From positions 1 through 22,969 of IMG/VR virus record IMGVR_UViG_3300031952_001342: a DNA stretch of 22,969 nt. One strand, 5' to 3'. The notes under the pieces were generated by a model. The model worked only from the letters and a program-made list of their open reading frames with translations, was not told where the DNA came from and did no database searches. This document shows, one piece after another, positions 20,653 to 22,969 of this stretch. A program made the position numbers and the translations under genes. This DNA comes from a virus. The first letter of the stretch is position 1; each line of letters begins with the position of its first letter.

Positions 20653-21207
20653 ATGTCAACCCAAATTCCAAACGTTCCTGATAAAGCTATTTTAAAATAT
20701 GCTCATATGGTAAAACCAAACTATGAGTTTACTATGGAAGAACAAAGTGGTGAAAAGTATCTTATATTAGTTGTTGATTACCCTAAAATGGATAAAAATA
20801 GTGGTGAGTTTGATGAGGAATATTATAAAGGGTTAATCAGAACAAGACCTCAAGGGGCTCACATTTGGATTAATGATTCTAAGTGGCCAATACTTAATGT
20901 TACTAAAGACATTGAAAAGTTTTTTAATGTTAATTTATTAGTTGGTTATAGTTTTAAAAATTATGACTACCTAAACGACATTAAGGGTATTATTAAAGAA
21001 GCGGTGTTAAAATCTAGCAGACCTGAGGTTGATGTGGAATTTAATGCGGAATGGGATAGTCCTAAAATAGGTTTGGTCTTCCATAATTTTAAAATGAATG
21101 TTCATTCTGCAAATACAATTTATCAAGAAGAATTACAAAACATGTTAAGTAATAGGATTGATTTGTCACAATATCGGTTAGTAACAACTGCGGGGCCTAA
21201 AAAGTAA
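20653..21207 (+). CDS. Hypothetical protein, 184 residues
   Basis: Follows the tagged gene after 5 nt, so it shares its late-type promoter. Starts MSTQIPNVPDKAILKYAHMV, with mixed strands and helices (EKYLILVVDYPKM, GAHIWINDSKWPILNVT, IEKFFNVNLLVGYSFKNYDY). No tag, cysteine pair or known motif is visible. A structural or assembly role is plausible only from position. The zinc-finger gene's TTTG -33 element lies 21 nt after its stop. Confidence 0.68.
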   Translation: MSTQIPNVPDKAILKYAHMVKPNYEFTMEEQSGEKYLILVVDYPKMDKNSGEFDEEYYKGLIRTRPQGAHIWINDSKWPILNVTKDIEKFFNVNLLVGYSFKNYDYLNDIKGIIKEAVLKSSRPEVDVEFNAEWDSPKIGLVFHNFKMNVHSANTIYQEELQNMLSNRIDLSQYRLVTTAGPKK

Positions 21208-21228
21208 TTCAAAATAATTAAAAATATT

Positions 21229-21259
21229 TTTGTAATTGTCATTATTTGTTGTATCTTTG
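21229..21259 (+). promoter_or_regulatory. Complete Bacteroidetes-type promoter for the zinc-finger gene
   Basis: TTTG (21229-21232), a 19-nt spacer, TATCTTTG (21252-21259), then a 21-nt A/C-rich leader to ATG 21281. Both elements match consensus. Box and leader nearly repeat those at 14345-14372. Confidence 0.8.
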
Positions 21260-21280
21260 TATTCACAAAACACAACAACT

Positions 21281-21862
21281 ATGACACAGACATCCACAAT
21301 CCAAAGAGTTCAAGAGTACAAAGGTAAAAACAGTTTCATCGGGAAGATGAAGGACACCTTAACTAAGTATGGTAAACTAACCCCTAAACAAGAAGAGGTG
21401 GTTGTTAACATTCTTGAAAAAGAGGAGAGTGAAGTTAAGAACACACGTAACTTTAACATCAATGTTATTGGTGAGACTTTGAAAGTTGGACGTGCAGTTG
21501 GACAAGGATTGAAAGAAAAATACGAACTTCAATTCAACCCAATCCTTTTGGACATCACTAAAGTGTTGGCGGTATCACCTAAAGCGGTTAAGTTCGCGGG
21601 TAAGATGACCATCAAACGTGGTAACATTTGTATGTGTTGTGGAAGAACTTTAACTGATGAGTTCTCAATGATTACCAAGTTAGGTAAGACTTGTGCAAAA
21701 CACATGAAAGTTGAGTACATCAAAAACATCAGTGAGGTTGAACGTTTCCGTAAGGATTACATGAAACGTGTTGAGGAAATCGGTGAAATGGAATTTTGGG
21801 TTCCTAAACGCCAAATCATCAAATGGGATGGTAAAACCGAAATCATCTTGAAGATGATGTAA
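21281..21862 (+). CDS. Zinc-finger protein (DUF6011-like), early class
   Basis: A 193-residue protein. A Cys2-Cys/His cluster is at Cys117-x2-Cys120 (ICMCCGRTLTDEFSMITKLG) and Cys138-x2-His141, as in DUF6011-like domains found in phages and plasmids. The first 110 residues are basic and mostly helical; the end (160-193) is basic with EFWVPKRQIIKWDGK. Nucleic-acid binding is plausible. I chose ATG 21281 because the in-frame ATG at 21236 lies between the -33 and -7 elements. Codons are biased to AAC, TTG, CGT and ATC, unlike most neighbours, suggesting strong early expression. A terminator follows at 21864-21886, so this is a single-gene transcript. Confidence 0.82.
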   Translation: MTQTSTIQRVQEYKGKNSFIGKMKDTLTKYGKLTPKQEEVVVNILEKEESEVKNTRNFNINVIGETLKVGRAVGQGLKEKYELQFNPILLDITKVLAVSPKAVKFAGKMTIKRGNICMCCGRTLTDEFSMITKLGKTCAKHMKVEYIKNISEVERFRKDYMKRVEEIGEMEFWVPKRQIIKWDGKTEIILKMM

Positions 21863-21863
21863 G

Positions 21864-21890
21864 AAATGGGGGTTTGACCCCCATTTTTAT
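21864..21890 (+). terminator. Terminator after the zinc-finger gene
   Basis: AAATGGGGG (21864-21872) and CCCCCATTT (21878-21886) with a 5-nt loop, then TTATTTT. The core is shared with the terminator at 1090-1112. Confidence 0.8.
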
Positions 21891-21908
21891 TTTAATTATA
21901 TTTCAACT

Positions 21909-22238
21909 ATGTCACCATATCCAAAAAGATTAGAAACTTTATTAGAGAGAATATACGAGAATTACCCCACAATGAGGAGGAATCCTGATTTTAAGTACTT
22001 TTATCTATTCCAAAGTCATCCAAATAATGTGGATACTTTTATTGTTTTAACTGGTGAGGTTTTAGAATGGGATAATGAGATTCATTCATACCTAAGAAGT
22101 ATAACTCAGATGTTAGGTTTTGAATTTGCAATGATGAAATGGAATGACTTTGATATGTCAATTAAGAAACAATTGGAAAAAGTCTATGACGAATTCAGGG
22201 GTGGTGGTAATAAAGTTGTGTTTTATGAAGTATGGTAA
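21909..22238 (+). CDS. Hypothetical protein, 109 residues
   Basis: Begins MSPYPKRLETLLERIYENYP, with a strand (TFIVLTGEVLEW) and helices (EIHSYLRSITQMLGFEFAMM). No family recognised. TATATTTC, one base off TAnnTTTG, lies 8 nt before the ATG and may serve as its promoter. It stands between two terminated or separately promoted genes. Confidence 0.68.
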   Translation: MSPYPKRLETLLERIYENYPTMRRNPDFKYFYLFQSHPNNVDTFIVLTGEVLEWDNEIHSYLRSITQMLGFEFAMMKWNDFDMSIKKQLEKVYDEFRGGGNKVVFYEVW

Positions 22239-22239
22239 T

Positions 22240-22267
22240 TTGACTTTTTCTTATTTAAACCTATAAT
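22240..22267 (+). promoter_or_regulatory. Possible sigma70-type promoter before the 145-residue gene
   Basis: TTGACT (22240-22245), 16-nt spacer, TATAAT (22262-22267), then a 28-nt A-rich leader to ATG 22296. Again not the Bacteroidetes form. No TAnnTTTG box is seen here. Could be chance in AT-rich DNA. Confidence 0.35.
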
Positions 22268-22295
22268 AGAGTAACAAGCAAACAAAAAAGAAATT

Positions 22296-22733
22296 ATGAC
22301 AATTAAACAAGCGTTGAAGTTGAAGAACAAATTAGTAAAAGAAATTACTGAGGCAATAATGAAAGTACAGACGTACAATTCTGTTGAGGTTGGTAATACT
22401 AAACCGTATTCTTCAAAAGAATCCTTGGATGAGGTAACTAACCTAACCAATCAATTGGTTGAGTTAAAAACTCAAATCCACCAAGCAAATTTACCTGTGT
22501 ATGGTAAAATATTCAGAATGTCTGAATTAAAATCATTGGCTTCTAAACTTAAGGCAATTGACTGTACCGAAGGTACTGCAAATGATTACTACTCTCGAAG
22601 AAGTGAGGCCGTAATCACTAAAACCGCTGAAATCTCAATCTTAGATAGAGATACAATGGTGAAAAATATGGAGTTAGAGATTGAGAAAATCCAAGACGAA
22701 TTGGATACTCACAATGCTTTGACCCAAATATAA
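22296..22733 (+). CDS. Helical protein, possibly DIP1984-like, 145 residues
   Basis: A mainly helical protein: MTIKQALKLKNKLVKEITEA, a short loop, EVTNLTNQLVELKTQIHQAN, and a later RMSELKSLASKLKAIDC and KNMELEIEKIQDELDTHNAL. The plan of an N-terminal 'A..L...L...I..L' helix, a second helix leading to a short 'N' turn, then a third helix recalls the DIP1984 family, but the match is weak. Coiled coils are likely. It is the last gene in the window, followed by a 173-nt non-coding stretch and a terminator. Confidence 0.7.
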   Translation: MTIKQALKLKNKLVKEITEAIMKVQTYNSVEVGNTKPYSSKESLDEVTNLTNQLVELKTQIHQANLPVYGKIFRMSELKSLASKLKAIDCTEGTANDYYSRRSEAVITKTAEISILDRDTMVKNMELEIEKIQDELDTHNALTQI

Positions 22734-22906
22734 TAGTCTGTGGAAGTATTGTCACTTTAGTTTATCTTACAACTTATTCTGGTGATATTATGATTTTGAT
22801 GTAGTACAGTCCTTCAGTCAAGATTCAAGTGTTCAACAATTTTTAAGTCAAAATTTAACACTCGTAAATTGATAAATAACTTAAGTACATACCAAACAGA
22901 TTATAA
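22734..22906 (+). other. Non-coding stretch before the final terminator
   Basis: 173 nt without an ORF of useful length on either strand. There is no tRNA-like T-arm (the TTCAAGT at about 22827 has no complementary flanks). It may be a long 3' UTR of the preceding gene or contain a small RNA; nothing specific is recognised. Confidence 0.4.
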
Positions 22907-22932
22907 AAAAACCCCTCTTCGGAGGGGTTTTT
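22907..22932 (+). terminator. Terminator with TTCG tetraloop near the right edge
   Basis: AAAAACCCCTC (22907-22917), loop TTCG, GAGGGGTTTTT (22922-22932). It could act in both directions. Confidence 0.88.
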
Positions 22933-22969
22933 AAGTTTTAAAATTTTATTAAAAAATCTATTGAGATTG

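Noticed and set aside
22734-22906. Possible tRNA or tmRNA in the non-coding tail
   Set aside because: A TTCAAGT stretch recalls a T-loop, but its flanks do not pair, and there is no acceptor stem or CCA-type end nor a tag reading frame.
1-22969. CRISPR array, insertion sequence or integrase site
   Set aside because: No regularly spaced repeats, transposase, integrase or terminal inverted repeats were found.

Overview
The window looks like part of the genome of a large tailed bacteriophage (or a prophage or closely related virus) that infects a Bacteroidetes host, probably a Flavobacteriia-like bacterium. The reasons are: AT-rich sequence; about 38 tightly packed genes with 1-40 nt overlaps; several promoters of the Bacteroidetes type (TAnnTTTG at -7, two of them with TTTG 19-20 nt upstream); starts without Shine-Dalgarno sequences; and typical phage families (DUF932, DUF3310, DUF6011-like zinc finger, MGTNYY family, DUF5856/Dps-like, orphan DNA methyltransferase). 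No capsid, portal, terminase or polymerase gene lies in the window, so 'phage' is a well-supported inference, not a direct sighting.

Layout. 1-4383: a partial gene, a DUF932 protein, a large PcfJ-like protein, a thioredoxin/glutaredoxin pair, and an unknown gene with a leader of at most a few bases. 4380-5470: two leftward genes (a possible degenerate MetK-like protein; a 57-residue MGCGC protein). 5578-8346: a tagged coiled-coil protein followed by four unknown genes. 8352-10811: type II glutamine synthetase, DUF3310, a hidden 58-residue lipoprotein, and an SPPY-type DNA methyltransferase. 10857-13369: a tagged membrane-active protein overlapping a DHH-family phosphoesterase. 13366-13713: a leftward DUF192 protein. 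13900-16138: SmpB and four small genes, three of the five transcripts starting at strong early-type promoters. 16268-16989: two late genes. 17052-18977: dTDP-sugar genes rmlB and rmlC with small genes. 19002-21207: late genes, including a Dps-like protein and another tagged protein. 21281-22969: early-type zinc-finger gene, two unknown genes and a non-coding tail ending in a terminator.

Two regulatory classes can be read from the DNA. Early-type promoters (TAnnTTTG) drive DUF932, SmpB, the zinc-finger protein and others. A second motif, (G/A)TATTTAT(A/T) followed by an A-rich stretch, sits 3-41 nt before about eight genes and resembles a T4-type late promoter element. Strikingly, all the genes whose products carry a shared amphipathic tag of the form [IVL]x[IL][TS]Exx(L)...(L/I)xE lie under this second motif. 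The tag resembles the capsid-targeting sequence of T4 internal proteins, which is removed by the prohead protease. This suggests a set of head-packaged, possibly host-injected cargo proteins, and is the most interesting idea in the window.

Metabolic genes (GSII, RmlB, RmlC, thioredoxin, glutaredoxin) and the translation-rescue factor SmpB suggest a phage that remodels host nitrogen metabolism, redox state, surface or virion sugars, and ribosome rescue.
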